From Mycolicibacterium neworleansense (lineage in GTDB: Bacteria; Actinomycetota; Actinomycetes; Mycobacteriales; Mycobacteriaceae): a stretch of 64,000 nt of DNA. The translations under genes were made by a program, and so were the position numbers. Positions within the stretch are counted from its first letter, which is position 1. Every line of letters starts with the position of its first letter. Positions 1 through 8,801 of this stretch are shown piece after piece. Location: positions 62,001-126,000 of the forward strand of contig NZ_CWKH01000001.1 of assembly GCF_001245615.1 (NCBI RefSeq), written 5' to 3'. The notes beneath the pieces were generated by a model. It saw only the letters and a list, made by a program, of their open reading frames with translations, was not told the DNA's origin and searched no databases.

Positions 1-621
1 AGCGTCGCCGAAGCCGTCACCGAGCGGGCCGGGATCCGGTGGCTGACCGCCTACGGGACCACCGAACTACCGGTGATCGCGTGTAATCCGCTGGGCGCCA
101 CCCGCATCGACACGGTCGGCACCCCGGTGCGCGGGGTGGGCGTGCGCATCGGGGACGACGGCGAGATCCAGGTGCGATCGGACTCCGTGATGGCCGGCTA
201 TCTGCCGAAGGACGCCACCGCGGGCGCATTCTGCGACGGCTGGTACCGCACCGGGGACATCGGCTACCTCGATGACGACGGCTATCTGCACATCACCGAC
301 CGCTCCAAGGAGATGGTCAAGGTGCGCGGCTTCCAAGTGGCGCCGGCCGAGGTCGAGGCGGTACTGCACGGCCATCCCGCGGTCACCGACTGCGCGGTGT
401 TCGGTGTGGCCGATACGGCCGACGGCGAGTCCATCGTGGCCGCCGTGACGACACATTCTGCGGTGTCGGCCGAGGAACTCATCGACCTGGTCGGTGAGCG
501 GCTGGCCTCGTACAAGCGGCCCAGCCGCGTGGAGTTCGTAACCGAGATACCCCGGTTACCTTCCGGAAAGGTATTGCGACGAGTGCTGAAGGAGCGGCAT
601 GGACGTTCGTCTGACGTCTGA
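1..621 (+). CDS. Acyl-CoA synthetase (AMP-forming), C-terminal part, 5' end outside window
   Basis: The C-terminal 206 residues of an ANL-superfamily acid:CoA ligase are visible and the frame is open to base 1. The YGTTEL adenylation motif lies near visible residue 18, the YRTGDIG motif near 82, the DRSKEMVKVRG hinge near 100, and the catalytic lysine in LPSGKVLRR near 190. The enzyme would activate a carboxylic acid to its acyl-CoA. It overlaps the next gene by 23 bp, so it heads the operon that continues with two acyl-CoA dehydrogenases and a crotonase. The substrate cannot be told. Confidence 0.9.
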   Translation, partial: SVAEAVTERAGIRWLTAYGTTELPVIACNPLGATRIDTVGTPVRGVGVRIGDDGEIQVRSDSVMAGYLPKDATAGAFCDGWYRTGDIGYLDDDGYLHITDRSKEMVKVRGFQVAPAEVEAVLHGHPAVTDCAVFGVADTADGESIVAAVTTHSAVSAEELIDLVGERLASYKRPSRVEFVTEIPRLPSGKVLRRVLKERHGRSSDV

Positions 622-1498
622 ACAGCAGCAGCTGCGAGAGGCCGCAGCGAAACTGGCCGATGACCTCGGACCGGATGCGGTCGGAGAATTGTCGGATGAG
701 GGCCGGATCGCCCGGTTGGAAAGCACGGTCGCCGCAACCGAGTGGCGCACCCTGCGTTCCGACGGCGCCTCCGGCGTGGAAGTGGCGATCATCGCCGAGG
801 AGTTCGGACGCGGTCTGGTCGACGTGCCGTTCCTCGGACCGGTGCTCGCCGACGACCGCAGCTACACCGAGGAACACGAATGGGTGCTGATCGCTCCCGG
901 CGCTGCCCTGCCGGACACCCCGGTGCGCGTCGGCATCACCTCCGTCGCCGCCGCAGCACTCGCGGTCGGCGTCGACGAAGCCGCCACCGCCGGTGTGGAT
1001 CTCACCCGCAGCACGGTGGGTGTGGTGGAATCGCCCGCCGAGCTCGGTGAGCTGTCGAGCGAGGATGCCCTGCGATGGCAGGCTCTGGCGCTCACAGCCA
1101 CCAGCGCCGACCTGGTCGGCGCGGCCCGCGGCGTGCACGCGCTGGCTGTCGACTACGCGAAAGTCCGTGAACAGTACGGTTCGACGATCGGCTCCTACCA
1201 GGCCATCGCGCACCTGCTGGCCGAGGGGCTCGCCCTGATCGAGGGCTCGATCAGCGTGCTCCGCCACGCCGCATGGGCAGTCGACGAACTGCCCGCGGAA
1301 GAAGCCGTCCGGGCCGCCAAGATCGCCAAGGTCTACTGCGCCCGCGCCGCGCGCACCGTCTGCGAGACCGCGATCCAGGTGCACGGCGGTATCGGAAACA
1401 CCTGGGAATGCCTGGCGCATGTGTATCTGCGCAGGGTTCTGACATCCACCGAATTGTGGCCCGTCGCACTGGAGGACATCGATCTTGGACTTTCGTGA
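599..1498 (+). CDS. Acyl-CoA dehydrogenase, short subunit of a likely heteromeric pair
   Basis: This 299-aa protein begins MDVRLTSEQQQLREAAAKLA, a typical FadE N-terminus, and ends with the FAD-side motif QVHGGIGNTWE (about residue 259). It is some 80-90 residues shorter than a complete acyl-CoA dehydrogenase and lacks a recognisable mid-domain [13 protein letters not shown] motif. The next gene, overlapping by 14 bp, encodes a full-length partner. In mycobacterial steroid catabolism such adjacent pairs form alpha2beta2 enzymes in which each subunit supplies part of the FAD or active site; I infer the same here. AAGGAG precedes the ATG. Confidence 0.88.
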   Translation: MDVRLTSEQQQLREAAAKLADDLGPDAVGELSDEGRIARLESTVAATEWRTLRSDGASGVEVAIIAEEFGRGLVDVPFLGPVLADDRSYTEEHEWVLIAPGAALPDTPVRVGITSVAAAALAVGVDEAATAGVDLTRSTVGVVESPAELGELSSEDALRWQALALTATSADLVGAARGVHALAVDYAKVREQYGSTIGSYQAIAHLLAEGLALIEGSISVLRHAAWAVDELPAEEAVRAAKIAKVYCARAARTVCETAIQVHGGIGNTWECLAHVYLRRVLTSTELWPVALEDIDLGLS

Positions 1499-2582
1499 TT
1501 CACCTGAGGAAGCTGCCTTCCGGGACCGGCTGCGGACCTGGTTGGCCGACAACGCCGCGTCCTTCAAGGCGTCCGGCGACGATTACTGGGCCCGGATGGG
1601 GGAGTGGCATCAGGCCCTCTATGCCGCCGGGTTTTTCGGTACGTCCTGGCCCAAGGAGTTCGGTGGCCAGGACCTGGCTCCGGTCTACGACGTCATCGTC
1701 GATGAGGAGCTGGCCCGGGCCGGTGCACCGCCACGACCCAGCCTCGGCTACCTGGTGGTCGGGTTGGGCCATCACGGCAGCAAGGAACTGCAGCAGCGGT
1801 TCCTGCCGGGGATGATCAACGGCACCGAGCGCTGGTGCCAAGGCTTTTCGGAGCCCGGTGCCGGTTCGGACCTGGCTTCGTTGACCACGACGGCCACCCG
1901 CGACGGCGACAACTACATCATCAACGGACACAAGATCTGGACCAGTTACTCCGACGTGGCGGACTGGTGCCTGGTGCTGGCCCGCACCGACAAGGAAGTC
2001 GCCCGGCACAAAGGCATCTCGGCGTTCATCGTCTCGATGCACCAGGACGGCATCGAGCAGCGGCCGTTGCAGATGATCAACGGCGTCACCACGGAGTTCG
2101 GCCAGGTGGCGTTCGACGGTGCGGTGGTGCCGGCCTCGAACATGGTCGGTGAGCCGGGCGACGGTTGGCGCCTTGCCATGACCGTCGTCAGTCATGAACG
2201 TGAACCGTCGACCCTCGGTTATTCGGCGCGCTACGGAAAGCTGGTGCGCGAGATGGCCGCTCGGGTCGAGAGCGCGGGCGCCAAGGTGCCCGAGGATCTG
2301 GCCTGGGCCGGGGTGCAAGCCGAGATGCTGCGCCTGCATGTGCGCCGCCGGCTGTCCGAACAGCTCGACGGGCTCAAGCACGGCCCGGAGGGCTCGCTGG
2401 ACAAGCTGCTGATGACGTGGGTCGAGCAATCCGTCGGGCATGCCGCCCTGTCGGTGACCGGCACCAGCGATCCCGAACTGCTGAGCGCGTATCTCTACAG
2501 CCGCGCCCAGAGCGTCATGGGTGGCACGTCGCAGATCCAGAAGAACATCATCGCGTCACGAATCCTCGGGCTGGGAGTCTAG
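1485..2582 (+). CDS. Acyl-CoA dehydrogenase, full-length subunit of the pair
   Basis: This 365-aa FadE-type flavoprotein carries [17 protein letters not shown] near residue 118 (flavin and substrate contacts), KIWTSY near 148 and a C-terminal VMGGTSQIQKNIIASRILGLG. It would introduce an alpha,beta double bond into an acyl-CoA. The start is a TTG with GGAGG about 9 bp upstream, overlapping the short subunit. The carboxyl motif has GGTSQ where homomeric enzymes usually show a YEGTS-type sequence, as in paired mycobacterial enzymes. The downstream crotonase starts 4 bp later. Confidence 0.9.
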   Translation: MDFRDSPEEAAFRDRLRTWLADNAASFKASGDDYWARMGEWHQALYAAGFFGTSWPKEFGGQDLAPVYDVIVDEELARAGAPPRPSLGYLVVGLGHHGSKELQQRFLPGMINGTERWCQGFSEPGAGSDLASLTTTATRDGDNYIINGHKIWTSYSDVADWCLVLARTDKEVARHKGISAFIVSMHQDGIEQRPLQMINGVTTEFGQVAFDGAVVPASNMVGEPGDGWRLAMTVVSHEREPSTLGYSARYGKLVREMAARVESAGAKVPEDLAWAGVQAEMLRLHVRRRLSEQLDGLKHGPEGSLDKLLMTWVEQSVGHAALSVTGTSDPELLSAYLYSRAQSVMGGTSQIQKNIIASRILGLGV

Positions 2583-2586
2583 ATAC

Positions 2587-3351
2587 ATGTACGGAATGCC
2601 GGACGAAATCGATGTGCGGGCAGACGGTGCGCTGCGCATCATCACACTGAACCGCCCCGATGCGCTCAATGCGGTCAACGACAACTTGCACGTCGGGCTC
2701 GCGCGGCTGTGGGAGGCGCTCAACGAGGACGCCGACGCGCGCGCGGCGGTGATCACCGGTGCGGGACGGGCGTTTTCGGCGGGTGGCGACTTCAACTACC
2801 TCGACGAGTTGCGGCGCGACGAAGCCTTGCGGCAGAAGACGATCAAGCACGGACGTGATCTCGTCATCGGCATGGTGCGTTGCCGCATCCCGGTCGTCGC
2901 CGCGGTGAACGGACCGGCCGTCGGGCTCGGCTGCAGCCTGGCCGCGCTGTCCGACGTCGTCTACATGGCCGAGAACGCCCACTTCGCCGATCCGCACGTG
3001 CAGATCGGGCTGGTGGCCGCCGACGGTGGTCCGCTGGTGTGGGGCTCGCAGATCAGCCTGTTGCAGGCCAAGGAGTTTGCGCTCACCGGGGTCCGGATCA
3101 AGGCCCAGCGGGCAGTCGAACTGGGCCTGGCCAATCACGTGGTCGAGGACCCGCTGGCCGAGGCGATCGCATGCGCGAAGAAGCTCATCGATCTGCCCAA
3201 GCAAGCGGTCGAGGCCACCAAGCGATTGATGAACATCCAGCTGGAGCAGCAGGTGATGGCATCGCTGGATTACGCCAACCTCGCCGAGTACGTCTCGTTC
3301 GGAACGGCTGACTTCAACCGGATCGTGGACGGGCTGATCGCCAAGAACTGA
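2587..3351 (+). CDS. Enoyl-CoA hydratase/isomerase-family (crotonase) protein
   Basis: This 254-aa crotonase-fold protein shows the N-terminal LNRPDALNA segment, the first oxyanion-hole motif FSAGGDF (about residue 64) and the second in AAVNGPAVGLGCSLA (about residue 105). The two glutamates used by classical hydratases are replaced: Ser in GCSLA and His in FADPHVQIG. It may therefore be an isomerase, hydrolase or other crotonase rather than a simple hydratase. It is last in the + strand operon and is followed by a strong hairpin. The ATG at 2587 was chosen over an upstream ATG inside the dehydrogenase gene. Confidence 0.88.
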   Translation: MYGMPDEIDVRADGALRIITLNRPDALNAVNDNLHVGLARLWEALNEDADARAAVITGAGRAFSAGGDFNYLDELRRDEALRQKTIKHGRDLVIGMVRCRIPVVAAVNGPAVGLGCSLAALSDVVYMAENAHFADPHVQIGLVAADGGPLVWGSQISLLQAKEFALTGVRIKAQRAVELGLANHVVEDPLAEAIACAKKLIDLPKQAVEATKRLMNIQLEQQVMASLDYANLAEYVSFGTADFNRIVDGLIAKN

Positions 3352-3373
3352 ATCCTTCTGCACCGCTCACCCA

Positions 3374-3404
3374 GCACCGCGAGCGTGCAGTTAGCTCGCG
3401 GTGC
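3374..3404. terminator. Bidirectional hairpin between convergent genes
   Basis: An 11-bp perfect stem (GCACCGCGAGC paired with GCTCGCGGTGC) encloses a 9-nt loop. It sits 22 bp after the crotonase stop and 2 bp before the stop of the convergent SDR. There is no clear U tract, which is usual for mycobacterial terminators. The position between convergent stops supports termination in both directions. Confidence 0.75.
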
Positions 3405-3406
3405 AA

Positions 3407-4192
3407 CTAGAAGGTGAGGGCCTCAGAGCGCTGGACGGTGCCGGTGACCCCGCCGGCATCTTGACCGGCCAGGCGTACGGCTGCGAGTCCCATCGCCTCG
3501 GGCGGTTCGACCATCTCCGGCGGGATCTGCAGCCCGCTGCCCCCGGCTTGCCAACCCTCGGTCAGCACCACGCGGGACGGGCTCAGGCAGTTGACCGCGA
3601 TGTTGTCCTCGCGCAGATCAGCGGCAAGGCCAAGGTAGAGCCGTTCGGCGGCGGCCTTGGAAATCCAGTAGGCGTTGGCCCCGTGCTCGACCATGTCGAC
3701 GCCGGTGGTGGTGATCGCGATGAGTGACCCGCCGCCGCGTTTGCGGACCTGCGGGATGACGGCCTTGGTCACCAGGAACACTCCGGTGAGGTTGACGTCC
3801 AGGCACAACTGCCATCGTTTGAGTGGCGTGGTTTCCACCGGGCCGAGCCACAGCACACCGGCGTTGGCGACGAGGATGTCGATGCCGCCGAACTCCGAGA
3901 CCGCAGCGGCGACAGCCTTGTTCACCGATTGCTCGTCAGTGACGTCGCAGGAGACCGGCAGCGCCCGTCCGCCTGCCTCGTTGATGGCCGCGGCCACCGA
4001 GCCGATCGTGCCGGGCAGCTTGCCCGGTTGTTCGGAGCGGGCGGCCACGGCTACCGCGGCACCTTCGGCGGCCAGTGCGGCCGCGATCGTTGCGCCGATG
4101 CCGCGGCTCGCCCCGGCGATGAAGGCGACCTTTCCGCTCAGGTTGCCGGTCGTCCCGCCACGGTGGACCGGCGCGTCATGCACGTTGGTCAT
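3407..4192 (-). CDS. Short-chain dehydrogenase/reductase
   Basis: A classical SDR of 261 aa with the NAD(P) motif GASRGIG near residue 22, VANAG, and the catalytic YWISK tetrad. It presumably oxidises or reduces a hydroxyl or keto group on a CoA-bound or free intermediate. I start it at the ATG at 4192 (MTNVHD); an in-frame ATG at 4207 would add five residues. It lies 83 bp downstream of another SDR on the same strand and converges on the operon at 1-3351. Confidence 0.85.
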   Translation of the reverse strand: MTNVHDAPVHRGGTTGNLSGKVAFIAGASRGIGATIAAALAAEGAAVAVAARSEQPGKLPGTIGSVAAAINEAGGRALPVSCDVTDEQSVNKAVAAAVSEFGGIDILVANAGVLWLGPVETTPLKRWQLCLDVNLTGVFLVTKAVIPQVRKRGGGSLIAITTTGVDMVEHGANAYWISKAAAERLYLGLAADLREDNIAVNCLSPSRVVLTEGWQAGGSGLQIPPEMVEPPEAMGLAAVRLAGQDAGGVTGTVQRSEALTF

Positions 4193-4275
4193 GAACCGAG
4201 TGTGCATGAAATGTTGGGCAGTACCGGCGTTTCCACCAACAGACGCGCACGCTCGCGGGGCAGGGCGGAAGTCAT

Positions 4276-5040
4276 CTACTTGGGCGGGAAGCGCAATGCC
4301 CCATCGAGACGGATGATTTCGCCGTTGAGGTAATCATTTTCGATGATGCTCTGCGCCAGTTGGGCGTACTCGACCGAGCGGCCCATCCGCTTGGGGAACG
4401 GTACCTGCGGCCCCCAGTACTGCTCGAGCTGATCGGCGGCCTTGCCGTAGGCGGGGGTGTTGATGGTGCCGGGGGCGATGGTGCAGACCCGGATGCCCAG
4501 CGGTGACAGGTCACGCGCGGCGACGAGCGTCATGCCCAGCACGCCACCCTTGGCAGCCGAGTAGGGGAGCTGCCCGATCTGGCCTTCATATCCAGCGATC
4601 GAGGCGGTGTTGACGATGACGCCGCGGCCGCCTTCCTCCAGCGGTTCGGTCTTGGCGATCGCCGCGGCGGACAGTCGCATCACGTTGAACACGGCGGTGA
4701 GGTAGAACTCGATGGTCTTCTTGAAGCCGTCGAGATCCAGCGGGGAGCCGTCCTTGCCGACCAGGCGCCCGCCGGCGGCAGGGCCGCCATGGGTGTCCAC
4801 CGAGATGCGGAGAGGGGCGAGGGCTTCGGCCTCTGCGATGGCGGCGAGCACCGATTCCTCGGAGGTGGCGTCGGTAGGCACGTAGCGCACGCCCAGCTCT
4901 TCCTCGAGCTTGGCGCCCTTCTCATCGGCCAGGTCCGCGACGACCACCTTGGCGCCCGCTGCCTGCAGCCGGCGGACGGTCGCCTCACCCAGACCACCCG
5001 CGCCGCCGACGACGATCGCGGAACTACCGGCGATTTGCAT
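4276..5040 (-). CDS. SDR, 3-hydroxyacyl-CoA dehydrogenase type II-like (HSD10-like)
   Basis: A 254-aa SDR beginning [20 protein letters not shown], with the dinucleotide motif near residue 12 and catalytic YSAAK near 155. The NNAG motif is replaced by a [10 protein letters not shown] segment. The region [13 protein letters not shown] and overall length resemble HSD10-type 3-hydroxyacyl-CoA dehydrogenases, which act in beta-oxidation and on steroids. AAGGGG lies just upstream of the ATG at 5040; a longer frame to 5259 would overlap the divergent thiolase. It is transcribed divergently from the thiolase across a palindromic operator. Confidence 0.85.
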   Translation of the reverse strand: MQIAGSSAIVVGGAGGLGEATVRRLQAAGAKVVVADLADEKGAKLEEELGVRYVPTDATSEESVLAAIAEAEALAPLRISVDTHGGPAAGGRLVGKDGSPLDLDGFKKTIEFYLTAVFNVMRLSAAAIAKTEPLEEGGRGVIVNTASIAGYEGQIGQLPYSAAKGGVLGMTLVAARDLSPLGIRVCTIAPGTINTPAYGKAADQLEQYWGPQVPFPKRMGRSVEYAQLAQSIIENDYLNGEIIRLDGALRFPPK

Positions 5041-5119
5041 ACGGTTCCCCTTCTTGCAACTGAGACTCTCTGGCTGAGAGAATAACATTCTCTTACCGGG
5101 TAAACCAGGGAGCAGATCA
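5041..5119. promoter_or_regulatory. Divergent promoter with palindromic operator AGAGAAT-AAC-ATTCTCT
   Basis: Bases 5077-5093 form a perfect 7-bp inverted repeat with a 3-bp centre between the HSD10-like SDR (-) and the thiolase (+). The same arrangement, GAGAAY-N3-RTTCTC, recurs at 9621-9637, 32582-32596, 32828-32842, 33619-33637 and 41940-41954. It is the size and symmetry expected for a TetR-family repressor and could control both genes. Confidence 0.75.
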
Positions 5120-6280
5120 ATGCCTGAAGCCGTCATCGTGTCCGCATTGCGTACCCCCATCGGCACGGCCAAGAAGGGCACGCTGCGCGACACCGACGCG
5201 TACGCGCTGGCTGACCACGTGGTGCGTGCTGCGGTCGAGGACCTCGCCGGGCACGGCACCGTCGGAGTCGACGACGTGATCCTGGGCGAAGGGCTCTATG
5301 GCGGCGGGGTCATCGCGCGCCATGCGGCCATCACCGCCGGCCTCACCACCGTCCCGGGGGCGGCCGTCAATCGGCACTGCGCCGCCGGCCAGGCCGCCGT
5401 GCAGAGCGCCGCGGCCAGCATCCGCGCCGGGATGGACCGGTTGGTTCTGGCCGGCGGGGTCAACTCGGCCTCCACCTCACCGCGGTTCATCCGCGCGGCC
5501 AGCAGCGCCAAAGATGCCGAGTGGGTGAACTGGTTCCCGCCCACCCATCCCGACCGACCGGACGCTCCGAACATGGACATGTCGATCACGGTCGGATGGA
5601 ACGCGGCCGTCAAGGCCGGGGTGAGCCGCGAGGAGATGGACCAGTGGGCGTTGGGCTCGCATCTCAAGGCCATCGCCGCGATCGACGAGGGCCGGTTCAA
5701 AGAGGAGATCGTTCCGATCCAGACACCGCACGGGCTGTTCGACACGGACGAGCATCCCCGCCGCGACACCACGCTGGAAAAGCTGGCCGCGCTGAAACCG
5801 CTGCATCCCGAGATCGAGGGATTCTCCATCACCGCAGGCAATGCCTGCGGTGCCAACGACGCCGCCGCACTGCTGACCATCGCCAGTGACGAGCTCGGCC
5901 TGCCGGCCCTGGCCACCATCAAGTCCTGGGCGTCAGTGGGGGTGGATCCGGCCTCGACCGGGCTGGCCCCGGTCGAGTCGATCACCAAAGCCCTTGACCG
6001 GGCCGGGCTTTCGCTGTCGGACGTGGACCTGTTCGAGATCAACGAGGCCTTCGCGTCGATGTGTGTGGCCACCATCAAGCTTCTCGACATCGACCCCGAG
6101 ATCGTGAACGTCAGCGGCAGCGGGTGCTCATTGGGGCATCCGGTGGCTGCCACCGGGGCACGCATGCTGGCCACCATGGTCCATGAGTTGCGCCGGCGCG
6201 GCGGCGGCATCGGCGTGGCCGCGATGTGCGCGGGCGGTGGGATGGGCTCGGCGACGGTCATCGAGGTGCCCGCACCGTAG
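5120..6280 (+). CDS. Acetyl-CoA C-acyltransferase (thiolase)
   Basis: A 386-aa thiolase with the nucleophilic cysteine at about residue 87 (NRHCAAGQAAVQ), the conserved NEAF loop, the GHPVAATGAR histidine motif and the C-terminal CAGGGMG cysteine motif. It would cleave a 3-ketoacyl-CoA with CoA, or run in reverse. It begins the + strand unit shared with the downstream GTPase and faces the HSD10-like SDR across the operator at 5077-5093. A hydroxyacyl dehydrogenase and a thiolase under one operator form a compact beta-oxidation pair. Confidence 0.92.
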   Translation: MPEAVIVSALRTPIGTAKKGTLRDTDAYALADHVVRAAVEDLAGHGTVGVDDVILGEGLYGGGVIARHAAITAGLTTVPGAAVNRHCAAGQAAVQSAAASIRAGMDRLVLAGGVNSASTSPRFIRAASSAKDAEWVNWFPPTHPDRPDAPNMDMSITVGWNAAVKAGVSREEMDQWALGSHLKAIAAIDEGRFKEEIVPIQTPHGLFDTDEHPRRDTTLEKLAALKPLHPEIEGFSITAGNACGANDAAALLTIASDELGLPALATIKSWASVGVDPASTGLAPVESITKALDRAGLSLSDVDLFEINEAFASMCVATIKLLDIDPEIVNVSGSGCSLGHPVAATGARMLATMVHELRRRGGGIGVAAMCAGGGMGSATVIEVPAP

Positions 6281-6291
6281 TGTCATCGCTG

Positions 6292-7164
6292 ATGCCAGAT
6301 ATCGAAGAACTCATCACCGCAGCCCGCGGCGGATCCCAGCGCGCCGTCGGCCGGTTGTTGAGCATGGTCGAAAGTGACCGTCGGGACGAGGTTCTCGCGG
6401 TGCTCGGCCCGGCCTCGCCGCGCGTCATCGGGATCACCGGGCCGCCCGGAGCCGGAAAGTCGACGACGGTGGGTGCTCTCGTCGGTGCCTACCGGGAGCG
6501 TGGCCTGCGGGTCGCGGTGCTCGCGGTGGATCCGTCGTCCCCGTACAGTGGCGGCGCGCTGCTGGGTGACCGGATCCGGATGGCCGCCCACATCAACGAT
6601 CCTGACGTACTGATCCGCTCGGTGGCCACCCGTGGTCATCTCGGTGGACTGGCTGCCGCTGTGCCTGCGGCGATTCGGCTGCTGGCCGCACTGTCGTATG
6701 ACCTGATCGTGCTGGAGACGGTCGGCGTGGGGCAATCCGAGATCGAGATCGCCGCGATCGCCGATCCGACCGTGGTGATCCTCAATCCCGGTGCGGGGGA
6801 CGCCGTCCAGGCGGCCAAGGCCGGGCTGCTGGAGGTCGCCGACCTGGTGGTGGTGAACAAGGCCGACCGAGAGGGTGCGGATCAGACTGCCCGTGACCTG
6901 CGGGCCGAGGCCAGTGTTCCCGTGCTGAAACTTGTTGCGGCCCAAGGGGAGGGACTGGCCGAGCTGGTCGAGGCCATTGACGCCCACCACCGGTCCGACA
7001 CATCGGAGCGCCGCAGCGCCCGGGCCAGGACGCAGATCCTGTCGCTGGCCCAGACCCTGCTGCGCAATCACGCCGAGTTGGACGGGCTGGCCGCCGCGGT
7101 GGCCGACGGCACCACGGACCCGTACAGCGCCGCGGCGCAATTGATCGCGGGCTCAGCCGGGTAG
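6292..7164 (+). CDS. MeaB/ArgK-family P-loop GTPase
   Basis: The 290-aa protein has a Walker A motif GPPGAGKST at residues 50-58, an ETVGVGQSE switch segment and NKAD as the guanine-specificity motif. These define the MeaB/ArgK family of GTPase chaperones that load and protect cobalamin-dependent acyl-CoA mutases. No mutase gene lies in this window, and the protein is about 40 residues shorter than typical MeaB. A GTG at 6280, overlapping the thiolase stop, is an alternative start. The partner may be elsewhere in the genome. Confidence 0.88.
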   Translation: MPDIEELITAARGGSQRAVGRLLSMVESDRRDEVLAVLGPASPRVIGITGPPGAGKSTTVGALVGAYRERGLRVAVLAVDPSSPYSGGALLGDRIRMAAHINDPDVLIRSVATRGHLGGLAAAVPAAIRLLAALSYDLIVLETVGVGQSEIEIAAIADPTVVILNPGAGDAVQAAKAGLLEVADLVVVNKADREGADQTARDLRAEASVPVLKLVAAQGEGLAELVEAIDAHHRSDTSERRSARARTQILSLAQTLLRNHAELDGLAAAVADGTTDPYSAAAQLIAGSAG

Positions 7165-7173
7165 CTCCAGCCT

Positions 7174-8787
7174 CTAACTCACCGACTTACCCGTGGCTGC
7201 GGCGTATCCACTGCGGTAGCCGAACACCATTGCCGGGCCGAGTGTTCCGCCGGCTCCGCCATAGGCCTTTCCGGTCACGCCGGCCATGGCGTTGCCCGCG
7301 GCGTACAGCCCGGGAATCGGGGTGCCGCTGACGTGCAGGACCCGGCCGTCGCGGTCGGTGCGGGGGCCGCCCTTGGTGCCCATCGCGCCGATCTTGACCG
7401 GCACCGCGTAGAACGGCGCGGTGTCGAGCGGGCCGAGGGTCTGAAGTGCCGGCGTCGCCGCCGAGTTGTCGCCCCAGTACCCGTCGTATGCGCTGGATCC
7501 GCGTCCGAAGTCGGGATCGACCTGGTCCGAGACGTTGTGATTCCAGAGGTTCAAGGTCTCGGCCAGACCTTCGGGGTCGATACCCGTCTTGGCCGCCAGC
7601 TCGGTGAGGGTGGCCGATTCGCAGAACCAGTCCGGCACCGCGTCGCCCGGTTCGACGCCGAGGAAGCCGTAGCGCTGCAGGTGCACGGAGTCGAACACGA
7701 TCCAGGCCGGGTCGTTGGCGTAGCCGATCTTGGGGTCGAGGTACTGGAAGGCGCCGGCCATGGAGTTGTATTCGCCTGCCTCGTTGAGGAATCGTCTGCC
7801 GGCCCGGTTGACGATGACGCTGCGCGGACGGGTGCGCTCCAGCCGGACGCTGCGGCTGCGTGGATGTCCGTCGATGGTGTCGCCGGGGATCTGCACGATC
7901 GGAACCCACCACGCCTCACCCATGTTGGCCAGATCCGCGCCGTGTGCCATGGCCATCCGGAGTCCGTCACCGGTGTTGTTCGGCGGTGACACCGCGCCGC
8001 GCATCGGCCCGCGCAGGTAGGCCTCGACCAGCTTTGCGTCCCACTCGAATCCACCGGTCGCCAGCACCACGCCGCTGCGGGCCCGCACGCTGACGTCGGC
8101 GCCGTCGACGCTCAGCCGCACTCCGGTGATGCCGGTGGCGTCCCCGATCAACTCGACCGCGCGGGCCTCGGTGACCGGCTGGATGCCGCGATCGAGCAGG
8201 CCGCGTAGCAGCCCCGCGATGAGCGCCGTGCCCGCCACGCACAGGTCGGCATCGGGATCGTCGTAGACGGCGTGAATGCGAGCACGCGTTTCCGCGTCGA
8301 TGCCGACGTTGCTGAAATCCGCCGGGAACGAGGTGATCCGGTCCCGCCACACGCCGAGCTTGCCCTGATCAACCGGGCCGGCGCTCAGCGAGCGGCCACC
8401 ACCCGGGCGCCCGCCCGGCAGTTCGGGCTTGTAGTCGGGGAATCCTTCGGCGACGGCGAACCGCAGCTCACTGTGTTCTTCGACGAAATCGAGCATGGCC
8501 GGACCGGTCCGCACGAATGTGTCCACCAGATCGGCGTCCATGTAGCCGAGGGACTGGGCCTGCAGATAGTCGATGGCGTCGGAGACCGGAAGCGGTCCGT
8601 CGGCGCTGCGGTCGTGGGCCGGGATCCACACGATGCCACCGGAGACGGCGGTGGTGCCGCCGACGGTGGGCGCCTTCTCGTAGATCGCCACCGAGGCGCC
8701 GCTGACCGAAGCGGTCAGTGCAGCGGTGAGCCCGGCGCCACCACTGCCCAGTACGACGACGTCGACCGAGTCATCCCAATCAGTCAC
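7174..8787 (-). CDS. FAD-dependent dehydrogenase (fumarate reductase / 3-ketosteroid dehydrogenase-like)
   Basis: A 537-aa flavoprotein with the FAD dinucleotide motif GSGGAGLTAA near residue 14 and GGTTAVSGG near 43. The C-terminal FAD segment is GLYAAGNAMAGVTGKAYGGAGGTLGPAMVFGYRSG-like. These features place it with KstD-like and fumarate-reductase-like flavoproteins that dehydrogenate ring ketones next to a carbonyl. It is more divergent from steroid KstD than the protein at 13119. It lies 14 bp downstream of the IclR regulator gene, so the two probably form one transcript. It ends 9 bp from the convergent GTPase. Confidence 0.85.
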   Translation of the reverse strand: MTDWDDSVDVVVLGSGGAGLTAALTASVSGASVAIYEKAPTVGGTTAVSGGIVWIPAHDRSADGPLPVSDAIDYLQAQSLGYMDADLVDTFVRTGPAMLDFVEEHSELRFAVAEGFPDYKPELPGGRPGGGRSLSAGPVDQGKLGVWRDRITSFPADFSNVGIDAETRARIHAVYDDPDADLCVAGTALIAGLLRGLLDRGIQPVTEARAVELIGDATGITGVRLSVDGADVSVRARSGVVLATGGFEWDAKLVEAYLRGPMRGAVSPPNNTGDGLRMAMAHGADLANMGEAWWVPIVQIPGDTIDGHPRSRSVRLERTRPRSVIVNRAGRRFLNEAGEYNSMAGAFQYLDPKIGYANDPAWIVFDSVHLQRYGFLGVEPGDAVPDWFCESATLTELAAKTGIDPEGLAETLNLWNHNVSDQVDPDFGRGSSAYDGYWGDNSAATPALQTLGPLDTAPFYAVPVKIGAMGTKGGPRTDRDGRVLHVSGTPIPGLYAAGNAMAGVTGKAYGGAGGTLGPAMVFGYRSGYAAATGKSVS

Positions 8788-8801
8788 TGGTCCAAAACCT
8801 T

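Noticed and set aside
479..1567. Long minus-strand open frame of 362 codons
   Set aside because: It is the antisense shadow of the acyl-CoA dehydrogenase genes, with low-complexity translation and no family motif. High GC makes long antisense frames common throughout this window.
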